In this document: piece by piece, positions 1 to 15,000 of the stretch
Position numbering within the stretch: the stretch's first letter is position 1
Layout of the letters: each line of letters begins with the position of its first letter
DNA from: Bathymodiolus brooksi
Taxonomy: Eukaryota; Mollusca; Bivalvia; Mytilida; Modiolidae
Direction of reading: 5' to 3'
NCBI GenBank assembly: GCA_963680875.1
Contig: OY804579.1
Span: forward strand, 29,807,804 to 29,871,803
Length of the DNA: 64,000 nt
Made by a program: the position numbers and the translations under genes
Notes under the pieces: model-generated
Told to the model about the DNA's origin: nothing
The model's database searches: none
Seen by the model: the letters and a program-made list of their open reading frames with translations, nothing else

Positions 1-3000
1 CAGTTTGGCTTTAATAATATTTGTAGTTTCTGAGAAGAAGGCATTTGAATATTTTCCCATAGGGTCCAATGTTAATCTATGTATTGCGGTGGCGGCCATC
101 TTGGATTTCCGATCGACATAAAAAACATAAAATTTGTAGAGGACCTTCCAATGATCATTCCTGGGCAGTTTGGTTTCAATTGTCCAAGTGGTTTCAGAGA
201 AGAAGCGTTTTGAAACATTTTCCCCATAGGGTCCAATGTTAAACTAAGTCCTGCCGTAGCCGCATTTTTGAATTTCATATCGGAACAAAAAACGTAAAGT
301 TTGTAGAGGACCATCCAATGAACATTCATGTACAGTTTGGCTTTAATCATATTTGTAGTTTCTGAGAAGAAGGCATTTGAACATTTTCCCATAGGGTCCA
401 ATGTTAATCTATGTATTGCGGTGGCGGCCATCTTGGATTTCCGGTCGACATAAAAAACATATATTTTGTAGAGGACCTTCCAATGATCATTCCTGGGCAG
501 TTTGGTTTCAATTGTCCAAGTGGTTTCAGAGAAGAAGCGTTTTGAAACATTTTCCCCATAGGGTCCAATGTTAAACTATGTCCTGCCGTAGCCGCCATTT
601 TGAATTTCATATCGGAACAAAAAACGTAAAGTTTGTAGAGGACTATCCAATGAACATTCATGTACAGTTTGGCTTTAATAATATTTGTAGTTTCTGAGAA
701 GAAGGCATTTGAACATTTTCCCATAGGGTCCAATGTTAATCTATGTATTGCGGTGGCGGCCATCTTGGATTTCCGATCGACATAAAAAACATAAAATTTG
801 TAGAGGACCTTCCAATGATCATTCCTGGGCAGTTTGGTTTCAACTGTCCAAGTGGTTTCAGAGAAGAAGCCTTTTGAAACATTTTCCCATAGGGTCCAAT
901 GTTAAACTAAGTCCTGCCGTAGCCGCCATTTTGAATTTCATACCGGAACAAAAAAAGTAAAGTTTGTAGAGGACCATCTAATGAACATTCATGTACAGTT
1001 TGGCTTTAATCATATTTGTAGTTTCTGAGAAGAAGGCATTTGAATATTTTCCCATAGGGTCCAATGTTAATATATGTCCTGCAGTGGCGGCCATCTTGAA
1101 TTTTCGATCGGCATAAAAAAAACATAAAATTTGTAGAGGATCTTCCAATGACTATTCCTGGGCAGTTTGGTTTCAATTGTCCAAGTGGTTTCAGAGAAGA
1201 AGCGTTTTGAAACATTTTTCCCATAGGGTCCAATGTTAAACTAAGTCCTGCCGTAGCCGCCATTTTGAATTTCATATCGGAACAAAAAACGTAAAGTTTG
1301 TAGAGGACCATCCAATGAACATTCATGTACAGTTTGGCTTTAATAATATTTGTAGTTTCTGAGAAGAAGGCATTTGAACATTTTCCCATAGGGTCCAATG
1401 TTAATCTATGTATTACGGTGGTGGCCATCTTGGATTTCCGATCGGCATAAAAAACATAAAATTTGTAGAGAACCTTCCAATGATCATTCCTGGGCAGTTT
1501 GGTTTCAATTGTCCAAGTGGTTTCAGAGAAGAAGTGTTTTGAAACATTTTCCCATAGGGTCCAATGTTAAACTAAGTCCTGCCGTAGCCGCCATTTTGAA
1601 TTTCATACCGGAACAAAAAACGTAAAGTTTGTAGAGGACCATCTAATGAACATTCATGTACAGTTTGGCTTTAATCATATTTGTAGTTTCTGAGAAGAAG
1701 GCATTTGAATATTTTCCCATAGGGTCCAATGTTAATCTATGTCCTGAGGTGGCGGCCATCTTGAATTTTCGATCGGCATAAAAAAAACATAAAATTTGTA
1801 GAGGACCTTCCAATGACTATTCCTGGGCAGTTTGGTTTCAATTGTCCAAGTGGTTTCAGAGAAGAAGCGTTTTGAAACATTTTTACCATAGGGTCCAATG
1901 TTAAACTAAGTCCTGCCGTAGCCGCCATTTTGAATTTCATATCGGAACAAAAAACGTAAAGTTTGTAGAGGACCATCTAATGAACATTCATGTACAGTTT
2001 GGCTTTAATAATATTTGTAGTTTCTGAGAAGAAGGCATTTGAACATTTTCCCATAGGGTCCAATATTAATCTATGTATTGCAGTGGCAGCCATCTTGGAT
2101 TTCCGATCGACATAAAAAACATAAAATTTGTAGAGGACCTTCCAATGATCATTCCTGGGCAGTTTGGTTTCAACTGTCCTAGTGGTTTCAGAGAAGAAGC
2201 GTTTTGAAACATTTTCCCATAGGATCCAATGTTAAACTAAGTCCTGCCGTAGCCGCCATTTTGAATTTCATACCGGAACAAAAAACGTAAAGTTTGTAGA
2301 GGACCATCTAATGAACATTCATGTACAGTTTGGCTTTAATCATATTTGTAGTTTCTGAGAAGAAGGCATTTGAATATTTTCCCATAGGGTCCAATGTTAA
2401 TCTATGTCCTGAGGTGGCGGCCATCTTGAATTTTTGATCGGCATAAAAAAAACATAAAATTTGTAGAGGATCTTCCAATGACTATTCCTGGGCAGTTTGG
2501 TTTCAATTGTCCAAGTGGTTTCAGAGAAGAAGCGTTTTGAAACATTTTTACCATAGGGTCCAATGTTAAACTAAGTCCTGCCGTAGCCGCCATTTTGAAT
2601 TTCATATCGGAACAAAAAACGTAGAGTTTGTAGAGGACTATCCAATGAACATTCATGTACAGTTTGGCTTTAATAATATTTGTAGTTTCTGAGAAGAAGG
2701 CATTTGAATATTTTCCCATAGGGTCCAATGTTAATCTATGTATTGCGGTGGCGGCCATCTTGGATTTCCGATCGACATAAAAAACATAAAATTTGTAGAG
2801 GACCTTCCAATGATCATTCCTGGGCAGTTTGGTTTCAATTGTCCAAGTGGTTTCAGAGAAGAAGCGTTTTGAAACATTTTCCCCATAGGGTCCAATGTTA
2901 AACTAAGTCCTGCCGTAGCCGCATTTTTGAATTTCATATCGGAACAAAAAACGTAAAGTTTGTAGAGGACCATCCAATGAACATTCATGTACAGTTTGGC

Positions 3001-6000
3001 TTTAATCATATTTGTAGTTTCTGAGAAGAAGGCATTTGAACATTTTCCCATAGGGTCCAATGTTAATCTATGTATTGCGGTGGCGGCCATCTTGGATTTC
3101 CGGTCGACATAAAAAACATATATTTTGTAGAGGACCTTCCAATGATCATTCCTGGGCAGTTTGGTTTCAATTGTCCAAGTGGTTTCAGAGAAGAAGCGTT
3201 TTGAAACATTTTCCCCATAGGGTCCAATGTTAAACTATGTCCTGCCGTAGCCGCCATTTTGAATTTCATATCGGAACAAAAAACGTAAAGTTTGTAGAGG
3301 ACTATCCAATGAACATTCATGTACAGTTTGGCTTTAATAATATTTGTAGTTTCTGAGAAGAAGGCATTTGAACATTTTCCCATAGGGTCCAATGTTAATC
3401 TATGTATTGCGGTGGCGGCCATCTTGGATTTCCGATCGACATAAAAAACATAAAATTTGTAGAGGACCTTCCAATGATCATTCCTGGGCAGTTTGGTTTC
3501 AACTGTCCAAGTGGTTTCAGAGAAGAAGCCTTTTGAAACATTTTCCCATAGGGTCCAATGTTAAACTAAGTCCTGCCGTAGCCGCCATTTTGAATTTCAT
3601 ACCGGAACAAAAAAAGTAAAGTTTGTAGAGGACCATCTAATGAACATTCATGTACAGTTTGGCTTTAATCATATTTGTAGTTTCTGAGAAGAAGGCATTT
3701 GAATATTTTCCCATAGGGTCCAATGTTAATATATGTCCTGCAGTGGCGGCCATCTTGAATTTTCGATCGGCATAAAAAAAACATAAAATTTGTAGAGGAT
3801 CTTCCAATGACTATTCCTGGGCAGTTTGGTTTCAATTGTCCAAGTGGTTTCAGAGAAGAAGCGTTTTGAAACATTTTTCCCATAGGGTCCAATGTTAAAC
3901 TAAGTCCTGCCGTAGCCGCCATTTTGAATTTCATATCGGAACAAAAAACGTAAAGTTTGTAGAGGACCATCCAATGAACATTCATGTACAGTTTGGCTTT
4001 AATAATATTTGTAGTTTCTGAGAAGAAGGCATTTGAACATTTTCCCATAGGGTCCAATGTTAATCTATGTATTACGGTGGTGGCCATCTTGGATTTCCGA
4101 TCGGCATAAAAAACATAAAATTTGTAGAGAACCTTCCAATGATCATTCCTGGGCAGTTTGGTTTCAATTGTCCAAGTGGTTTCAGAGAAGAAGTGTTTTG
4201 AAACATTTTCCCATAGGGTCCAATGTTAAACTAAGTCCTGCCGTAGCCGCCATTTTGAATTTCATACCGGAACAAAAAACGTAAAGTTTGTAGAGGACCA
4301 TCTAATGAACATTCATGTACAGTTTGGCTTTAATCATATTTGTAGTTTCTGAGAAGAAGGCATTTGAATATTTTCCCATAGGGTCCAATGTTAATCTATG
4401 TCCTGAGGTGGCGGCCATCTTGAATTTTCGATCGGCATAAAAAAAACATAAAATTTGTAGAGGACCTTCCAATGACTATTCCTGGGCAGTTTGGTTTCAA
4501 TTGTCCAAGTGGTTTCAGAGAAGAAGCGTTTTGAAACATTTTTACCATAGGGTCCAATGTTAAACTAAGTCCTGCCGTAGCCGCCATTTTGAATTTCATA
4601 TCGGAACAAAAAACGTAAAGTTTGTAGAGGACTATCCAATGAACATTCATGTACAGTTTGGCTTTAATAATATTTGTAGTTTCTGAGAAGAAGGCATTTG
4701 AATATTTTCCCATAGGGTCCAATGTTAATCTATGTATTGCGGTGGTGGCCATCTTGGATTTCCGATCGACATAAAAAACATAAACTTTGTAGAGGACCTT
4801 TCAATGATCATTCCTGGGCAGTTTGGTTTCAATTGTCCTAGTGGTTTCAGAGAAGAAGCGTTTTGAAACATTTTCCCCATAGGGTCCAATGTTAAACTAA
4901 GTCCTGCCGTAGCCGCATTTTTGAATTTCATATCGGAACAAAAAACGTACAGTTTGTAGAGGACCATCCAATGAACATTCATGTACAGTTTGGCTTTAAT
5001 CATATTTGTAGTTTCTGAGAAGAAGGCATTTGAACATTTTCCCATAGGGTCCAATGTTAATCTATGTATTGCGGTGGCGGCCATCTTGGATTTCCGATCG
5101 ACATAAAAAACATAAAATTTGTAAAGGACCTTCCAATGATCATTCCTGGGCAGTTTGGTTTCAACTGTCCTAGTGGTTTCAGAGAAGAAGCCTTTTGAAA
5201 CATTTTCCCATAGGGTCCAATGTTAAACTAAGTCCTGCCGTAGCCGCCATTTTGAATTTCATACCGGAACAAAAAAAGTAAAGTTTGTAGAGGACCATCT
5301 AATGAACATTCATGTACAGTTTGGCTTTAATCATATTTGTAGTTTCTGAGAAGAAGGCATTTGAATATTTTCCCATAGGGTCCAATGTTAATCTATGTCC
5401 TGCGGTGGCGGCCATCTTGAATTTTCGATCGGCATAAAAAAAACATAAAATTTGTAGAGGATCTTCCAATGACTATTCCTGGGCAGTTTGGTTTCAATTG
5501 TCCAAGTGGTTTCAGAGAAGAAGCGTTTTGAAACATTTTCCCCATAGGGTCCAATGTTAAACTAAGTCCTGCCGTAGCCGCCATTTTGAATTTCATATCG
5601 GAACAAAAAACGTAAAGTTTGTAGAGGACCATCTAATGAACATTCATGTACAGTTTGGCTTTAATAATATTTGTAGTTTCTGAGAAGAAGGCATTTGAAC
5701 ATTTTCCCATAGGGTCCAATGTTAATCTATGTATTGCGGTGGCAGCCATCTTGGATTTCCGATCGACATAAAAAACATAAAATTTGTAGAGGACCTTCCA
5801 ATGATCATTCCTGGGCAGTTTGGTTTCAACTGTCCAAGTGGTTTCAGAGAAGAAGCGTTTTGAAACATTTTTCCCATAGGGTCCAATGTTAAACTAAGTC
5901 CTGCCGTAGCCGCCATTTTGAATTTCATATCGGAACAAAAAACGTAAAGTTTGTAGAGGACTATCCAATGAACATTCATGTACAGTTTGGCTTTAATAAT

Positions 6001-9000
6001 ATTTGTAGTTTCTGAGAAGAAGGCATTTGAACATTTTCCCATAGGGTCCAATGTTAATCTATGTATTGCGGTGGCGGCCATCTTGGATTTCCGATCGACA
6101 TAAAAAACATAAAATTTGTAGAGGACCTTCCAATGATCATTCCTGGGCAGTTTGGTTTCAACTGTCCTAGTGGTTTCAGAGGAGAAGCCTTTTGAAACAT
6201 TTTCCCCATAGGGTCCAATGTTAAACTAAGTCCTGCCGTAGCCGCCATTTTGAATTTCATACCGGAACAAAAAAAGTAAAGTTTGTAGAGGACCATCTAA
6301 TGAACATTCATGTACAGTTTGGCTTTAATCATATTTGTAGTTTCTGAGAAGAAGGCATTTGAATATTTTCCCATAGGGTCCAATGTTAATATATGTCCTG
6401 CAGTGGCGGCCATCTTGAATTTTCGATCGGCATAAAAAAAACATAAAATTTGTAGAGGATCTTCCAATGACTATTCCTGGGCAGTTTGGTTTCAATTGTC
6501 CAAGTGGTTTCAGAGAAGAAGCGTTTTGAAACATTTTTCCCATAGGGTCCAATGTTAAACTAAGTCCTGCCGTAGCCGCCATTTTGAATTTCATATCGGA
6601 ACAAAAAACGTAAAGTTTGTAGAGGACCATCCAATGAACATTCATGTACAGTTTGGCTTTAATAATATTTGTAGTTTCTGAGAAGAAGGCATTTGAACAT
6701 TTTCCCATAGGGTCCAATGTTAATCTATGTATTACGGTGGCGGCCATCTTGGATTTCCGATCGGCATAAAAAACATAAAATTTGTAGAGAACCTTCCAAT
6801 GATCATTCCTGGGCAGTTTGGTTTCAACTGTCCTAGTGGTTTCAGAGAAGAAGTGTTTTGAAACATTTTCCCATAGGGTCCAATGTTAAACTAAGTCCTG
6901 CCGTAGCCGCCATTTTGAATTTCATATCGGAACAAAAAACGTAAAGTTTGTAGAGGACCATCTAATGAACATTCATGTACAGTTTGGCTTTAATAATATT
7001 TGTAGTTTCTGAGAAGAAGGCATTTGAACATTTTCCCATAGGGTCCAATATTAATCTATGTATTGCGGTGGCAGCCATCTTGGATTTCCGATCGACATAA
7101 AAAACATAAAATTTGTAGAGGACCTTCCAATGATCATTCCTGGGCAGTTTGGTTTCAACTGTCCTAGTGGTTTCAGAGAAGAAGCGTTTTGAAACATTTT
7201 CCCATAGGATCCAATGTTAAACTAAGTCCTGCCGTAGCCGCCATTTTGAATTTCATACCGGAACAAAAAACGTAAAGTTTGTAGAGGACCATCTAATGAA
7301 CATTCATGTACAGTTTGGCTTTAATCATATTTGTAGTTTCTGAGAAGAAGGCATTTGAATATTTTCCCATAGGGTCCAATGTTAATCTATGTCCTGAGGT
7401 GGCGGCCATCTTGAATTTTTGATCGGCATAAAAAAAACATAAAATTTGTAGAGGACCTTCCAATGACTATTCCTGGGCAGTTTGGTTTCAATTGTCCAAG
7501 TGGTTTCAGAGAAGAAGCGTTTTGAAACATTTTTACCATAGGGTCCAATGTTAAACTAAGTCCTGCCGTAGCCGCCATTTTGAATTTCATATCGGAACAA
7601 AAAACGTAGAGTTTGTAGAGGACTATCCAATGAACATTCATGTACAGTTTGGCTTTAATAATATTTGTAGTTTCTGAGAAGAAGGCATTTGAACATTTTC
7701 CCATAGGGTCCAATGTTAATCTATGTATTGCGGTGGCGGCCATCTTGGATTTCCGATCGACATAAAAAACATAAACTTTGTAGAGGACCTTCCAATGATC
7801 ATTCCTGGGCAGTTTGGTTTCAATTGTCCAAGTGGTTTCAGAGAAGAAGCGTTTTGAAACATTTTCCCCATAGGGTCCAATGTTAAACTAAGTCCTGCCG
7901 TAGCCGCATTTTTGAATTTCATATCGGAACAAAAAACGTAAAGTTTGTAGAGGACCATCCAATGAACATTCATGTACAGTTTGGCTTTAATCATATTTGT
8001 AGTTTCTGAGAAGAAGGCATTTGAACATTTTCCCATAGGGTCCAATGTTAATCTATGTATTGCGGTGGCGGCCATCTTGGATTTCCGGTCGACATAAAAA
8101 ACATATATTTTGTAGAGGACCTTCCAATGATCATTCCTGGGCAGTTTGGTTTCAATTGTCCAAGTGGTTTCAGAGAAGAAGCGTTTTGAAACATTTTCCC
8201 CATAGGGTCCAATGTTAAACTATGTCCTGCCGTAGCCGCCATTTTGAATTTCATATCGGAACAAAAAACGTAAAGTTTGTAGAGGACTATCCAATGAACA
8301 TTCATGTACAGTTTGGCTTTAATAATATTTGTAGTTTCTGAGAAGAAGGCATTTGAACATTTTCCCATAGGGTCCAATGTTAATCTATGTATTGCGGTGG
8401 CGGCCATCTTGGATTTCCGATCGACATAAAAAACATAAAATTTGTAGAGGACCTTCCAATGATCATTCCTGGGCAGTTTGGTTTCAACTGTCCAAGTGGT
8501 TTCAGAGAAGAAGCCTTTTGAAACATTTTCCCATAGGGTCCAATGTTAAACTAAGTCCTGCCGTAGCCGCCATTTTGAATTTCATACCGGAACAAAAAAA
8601 GTAAAGTTTGTAGAGGACCATCTAATGAACATTCATGTACAGTTTGGCTTTAATCATATTTGTAGTTTCTGAGAAGAAGGCATTTGAATATTTTCCCATA
8701 GGGTCCAATGTTAATATATGTCCTGCAGTGGCGGCCATCTTGAATTTTCGATCGGCATAAAAAAAACATAAAATTTGTAGAGGATCTTCCAATGACTATT
8801 CCTGGGCAGTTTGGTTTCAATTGTCCAAGTGGTTTCAGAGAAGAAGCGTTTTGAAACATTTTTCCCATAGGGTCCAATGTTAAACTAAGTCCTGCCGTAG
8901 CCGCCATTTTGAATTTCATATCGGAACAAAAAACGTAAAGTTTGTAGAGGACCATCCAATGAACATTCATGTACAGTTTGGCTTTAATAATATTTGTAGT

Positions 9001-12000
9001 TTCTGAGAAGAAGGCATTTGAACATTTTCCCATAGGGTCCAATGTTAATCTATGTATTACGGTGGTGGCCATCTTGGATTTCCGATCGGCATAAAAAACA
9101 TAAAATTTGTAGAGAACCTTCCAATGATCATTCCTGGGCAGTTTGGTTTCAATTGTCCAAGTGGTTTCAGAGAAGAAGTGTTTTGAAACATTTTCCCATA
9201 GGGTCCAATGTTAAACTAAGTCCTGCCGTAGCCGCCATTTTGAATTTCATACCGGAACAAAAAACGTAAAGTTTGTAGAGGACCATCTAATGAACATTCA
9301 TGTACAGTTTGGCTTTAATCATATTTGTAGTTTCTGAGAAGAAGGCATTTGAATATTTTCCCATAGGGTCCAATGTTAATCTATGTCCTGAGGTGGCGGC
9401 CATCTTGAATTTTCGATCGGCATAAAAAAAACATAAAATTTGTAGAGGACCTTCCAATGACTATTCCTGGGCAGTTTGGTTTCAATTGTCCAAGTGGTTT
9501 CAGAGAAGAAGCGTTTTGAAACATTTTTACCATAGGGTCCAATGTTAAACTAAGTCCTGCCGTAGCCGCCATTTTGAATTTCATATCGGAACAAAAAACG
9601 TAAAGTTTGTAGAGGACTATCCAATGAACATTCATGTACAGTTTGGCTTTAATAATATTTGTAGTTTCTGAGAAGAAGGCATTTGAATATTTTCCCATAG
9701 GGTCCAATGTTAATCTATGTATTGCGGTGGTGGCCATCTTGGATTTCCGATCGACATAAAAAACATAAACTTTGTAGAGGACCTTTCAATGATCATTCCT
9801 GGGCAGTTTGGTTTCAATTGTCCTAGTGGTTTCAGAGAAGAAGCGTTTTGAAACATTTTCCCCATAGGGTCCAATGTTAAACTAAGTCCTGCCGTAGCCG
9901 CATTTTTGAATTTCATATCGGAACAAAAAACGTACAGTTTGTAGAGGACCATCCAATGAACATTCATGTACAGTTTGGCTTTAATCATATTTGTAGTTTC
10001 TGAGAAGAAGGCATTTGAACATTTTCCCATAGGGTCCAATGTTAATCTATGTATTGCGGTGGCGGCCATCTTGGATTTCCGATCGACATAAAAAACATAA
10101 ACTTTGTAGAGGACCTTCCAATGATCATTCCTGGGCAGTTTGGTTTCAATTGTCCAAGTGGTTTCAGAGAAGAAGCGTTTTGAAACATTTTCCCCATAGG
10201 GTCCAATGTTAAACTAAGTCCTGCCGTAGCCGCATTTTTGAATTTCATATCGGAACAAAAAACGTAGAGTTTGTAGAGGACCATCCAATGAACATTCATG
10301 TACAGTTTGGCTTTAATCATATTTGTAGTTTCTGAGAAGAAGGCATTTGAACATTTTCCCATAGGGTCCAATGTTAATCTATGTATTGCGGTGGCGGCCA
10401 TCTTGGATTTCCGATCGACATAAAAAACATAAACTTTGTAGAGGACCTTCCAATGATCATTCCTGGGCAGTTTGGTTTCAATTGTCCAAGTGGTTTCAGA
10501 GAAGAAGCGTTTTGAAACATTTTCCCCATAGGGTCCAATGTTAAACTAAGTCCTGCCGTAGCCGCATTTTTGAATTTCATATCGGAACAAAAAACGTAGA
10601 GTTTGTAGAGGACCATCCAATGAACATTCATGTACAGTTTGGCTTTAATCATATTTGTAGTTTCTGAGAAGAAGGCATTTGAACATTTTCCCATAGGGTC
10701 CAATGTTAATCTATGTATTGCGGTGGCGGCCATCTTGGATTTCCGGTCGACATAAAAAACATATATTTTGTAGAGGACCTTCCAATGATCATTCCTGGGC
10801 AGTTTGGTTTCAATTGTCCAAGTGGTTTCAGAGAAGAAGCGTTTTGAAACATTTTCCCCATAGGGTCCAATGTTAAACTATGTCCTGCCGTAGCCGCCAT
10901 TTTGAATTTCATATCGGAACAAAAAACGTAAAGTTTGTAGAGGACTATCCAATGAACATTCATGTACAGTTTGGCTTTAATAATATTTGTAGTTTCTGAG
11001 AAGAAGGCATTTGAACATTTTCCCATAGGGTCCAATGTTAATCTATGTATTGCGGTGGCGGCCATCTTGGATTTCCGATCGACATAAAAAACATAAAATT
11101 TGTAGAGGACCTTCCAATGATCATTCCTGGGCAGTTTGGTTTCAACTGTCCAAGTGGTTTCAGAGAAGAAGCCTTTTGAAACATTTTCCCATAGGGTCCA
11201 ATGTTAAACTAAGTCCTGCCGTAGCCGCCATTTTGAATTTCATACCGGAACAAAAAAAGTAAAGTTTGTAGAGGACCATCTAATGAACATTCATGTACAG
11301 TTTGGCTTTAATCATATTTGTAGTTTCTGAGAAGAAGGCATTTGAATATTTTCCCATAGGGTCCAATGTTAATATATGTCCTGCAGTGGCGGCCATCTTG
11401 AATTTTCGATCGGCATAAAAAAAACATAAAATTTGTAGAGGATCTTCCAATGACTATTCCTGGGCAGTTTGGTTTCAATTGTCCAAGTGGTTTCAGAGAA
11501 GAAGCGTTTTGAAACATTTTTCCCATAGGGTCCAATGTTAAACTAAGTCCTGCCGTAGCCGCCATTTTGAATTTCATATCGGAACAAAAAACGTAAAGTT
11601 TGTAGAGGACCATCCAATGAACATTCATGTACAGTTTGGCTTTAATAATATTTGTAGTTTCTGAGAAGAAGGCATTTGAACATTTTCCCATAGGGTCCAA
11701 TGTTAATCTATGTATTACGGTGGTGGCCATCTTGGATTTCCGATCGGCATAAAAAACATAAAATTTGTAGAGAACCTTCCAATGATCATTCCTGGGCAGT
11801 TTGGTTTCAATTGTCCAAGTGGTTTCAGAGAAGAAGTGTTTTGAAACATTTTCCCATAGGGTCCAATGTTAAACTAAGTCCTGCCGTAGCCGCCATTTTG
11901 AATTTCATACCGGAACAAAAAACGTAAAGTTTGTAGAGGACCATCTAATGAACATTCATGTACAGTTTGGCTTTAATCATATTTGTAGTTTCTGAGAAGA

Positions 12001-15000
12001 AGGCATTTGAATATTTTCCCATAGGGTCCAATGTTAATCTATGTCCTGAGGTGGCGGCCATCTTGAATTTTCGATCGGCATAAAAAAAACATAAAATTTG
12101 TAGAGGACCTTCCAATGACTATTCCTGGGCAGTTTGGTTTCAATTGTCCAAGTGGTTTCAGAGAAGAAGCGTTTTGAAACATTTTTACCATAGGGTCCAA
12201 TGTTAAACTAAGTCCTGCCGTAGCCGCCATTTTGAATTTCATATCGGAACAAAAAACGTAAAGTTTGTAGAGGACTATCCAATGAACATTCATGTACAGT
12301 TTGGCTTTAATAATATTTGTAGTTTCTGAGAAGAAGGCATTTGAATATTTTCCCATAGGGTCCAATGTTAATCTATGTATTGCGGTGGTGGCCATCTTGG
12401 ATTTCCGATCGACATAAAAAACATAAACTTTGTAGAGGACCTTTCAATGATCATTCCTGGGCAGTTTGGTTTCAATTGTCCTAGTGGTTTCAGAGAAGAA
12501 GCGTTTTGAAACATTTTCCCCATAGGGTCCAATGTTAAACTAAGTCCTGCCGTAGCCGCATTTTTGAATTTCATATCGGAACAAAAAACGTACAGTTTGT
12601 AGAGGACCATCCAATGAACATTCATGTACAGTTTGGCTTTAATCATATTTGTAGTTTCTGAGAAGAAGGCATTTGAACATTTTCCCATAGGGTCCAATGT
12701 TAATCTATGTATTGCGGTGGCGGCCATCTTGGATTTGCGGTCAACATAAAAAACATATATTTTGTAGAGGACCTTCCAATGATCATTCCTGGGCAGTTTG
12801 GTTTCAATTGTCCAAGTGGTTTCAGAGAAGAAGCGTTTTGAAACATTTTTCCCATAGGGTCCAATGTTAAACTAAGTCCTGCCGTAGCCGCCATTTTGAA
12901 TTTCATATCGGAACAAAAAACGTAAAGTTTGTAGAGGACTATCCAATGAACATTCATGTACAGTTTGGCTTTAATAATATTTGTAGTTTCTGAGAAGAAG
13001 GCATTTGAACATTTTCCCATAGGGTCCAATGTTAATCTAAGTATTGCGGTGGCGGCCATCTTGGATTTCCGATCGGCATAAAAAACATAAAATTTGTAGA
13101 GGACCTTCCAATGATCATTCCTGGGCAGTTTGGTTTCAACTGTCCTAGTGGTTTCAGAGAAGAAGCATTTTGAAACATTTTCCCATAGGGTCCAATGTTA
13201 AACTAAGTCCTGCCGTAGCCGCCATTTTGAATTTCATACCGGAACAAAAAAAAGTAAAGTTTGTAGAGGACCATCTAATGAACATTCATGTACAGTTTGG
13301 CTTTAATCATATTTGTAGTTTCTGAGAAGAAGGCATTTGAATATTTTCCCATAGGGTCCAATGTTAATCTATGTATTGCGGTGGCGGCCATCTTGAATTT
13401 TCGATCGGCATAAAAAAAACATAAAATGTGTAGAGGATCTTCCAATGACTATTCCTGGGCAGTTTGGTTTCAATTGTCCAAGTGGTTTCAGAGAAGAAGC
13501 GTTTTGAAACATTTTTCCCATAGGGTCCAATGTTAAACTAAGTCCTGCCGTAGCCGCCATTTTGAATTTCATATCAGAACAAAAAACGTAAAGTTTGTAG
13601 AGGACCATCCAATGAACATTCATGTACAGTTTGGCTTTAATAATATTTGTAGTTTCTGAGAAGAAGGCATTTGAACATTTTCCCATAGGGTCCAATGTTA
13701 ATCTATGTATTACGGTGGTGGCCATCTTGGATTTCCGATCGGTATAAAAAACAAAAAATTTGTAGAGAACCTTCCAATGATCATTCCTGGGCAGTTTGGT
13801 TTCAACTGTCCTAGTGGTTTCAGAGAAGAAGTGTTTTGAAACATTTTCCCATAGGGTCCAATGTTAAACTAAGTCCTGCCGTAGCCGCCATTTTGAATTT
13901 CATATCGGAACAAAAAACGTAAAGTTTGTAGAGGACCATCTAATGAACATTCATGTACAGTTTGGCTTTAATCATATTTGTAGTTTCTGAGAAGAAGGCA
14001 TTTGAATATTTTCCCATAGGGTCCAATGTTAATCTATGTCCTGCGGTGGCGGCCATCTTGAATTTTCGATCGGCATAAAAAAAACATAAAATGTGTAGAG
14101 GATCTTCCAATGACTATTCCTGGGCAGTTTGGTTTCAATTGTCCAAGTGGTTTCAGAGAAGAAGCGTTTTGAAACATTTTTCCCATAGGGTCCAATGTTA
14201 AACTAAGTCCTGCCGTAGCCGCCATTTTGAATTTCATATCAGAACAAAAAACGTAAAGTTTGTAGAGGACCATCCAATGAACATTCATGTACAGTTTGGC
14301 TTTAATAATATTTGTAGTTTCTGAGAAGAAGGCATTTGAACATTTTCCCATAGGGTCCAATGTTAATCTATGTATTACGGTGGTGGCCATCTTGGATTTC
14401 CGATCGGCATAAAAAACAAAAAATTTGTAGAGAACCTTCCAATGATCATTCCTGTACAGTTTGGTTTCAACTGTCCTAGTGGTTTCAGAGAAGAAGTGTT
14501 TTGAAACATTTTCCCATAGGGTCCAATGTTAAACTAAGTCCTGCCGTAGCCGCCATTTTGAATTTCATATCGGAACAAAAAACGTAAAGTTTGTAGAGGA
14601 CCATCTAATGAACATTCATGTACAGTTTGGCTTTAATCATATTTGTAGTTTCTGAGAAGAAGGCATTTGAATATTTTCCCATCGGGTCCAATGTTAATCT
14701 ATGTCCTGAGGTGGCGGCCATCTTGAATTTTCGATCGGCATAAAAAAAACATAAAATTTGTAGAGGACCTTCCAATGACTATTCCTGGGAAGTTTGGTTT
14801 CAATTGTCCAAGTGGTTTCAGAGAAGAAGCGTTTTGAAACATTTTTACCATAGGGTCCAATGTTAAACTAAGTCCTGCCGTAGCCGCCATTTTGAATTTC
14901 ATATCGGAACAAAAAACGTAAAGTTTGTAGAGGACCATCTAATGAACATTCATGTACAGTTTGGCTTTAATCATATTTGTAGTTTCTGAGAAGAAGGCAT

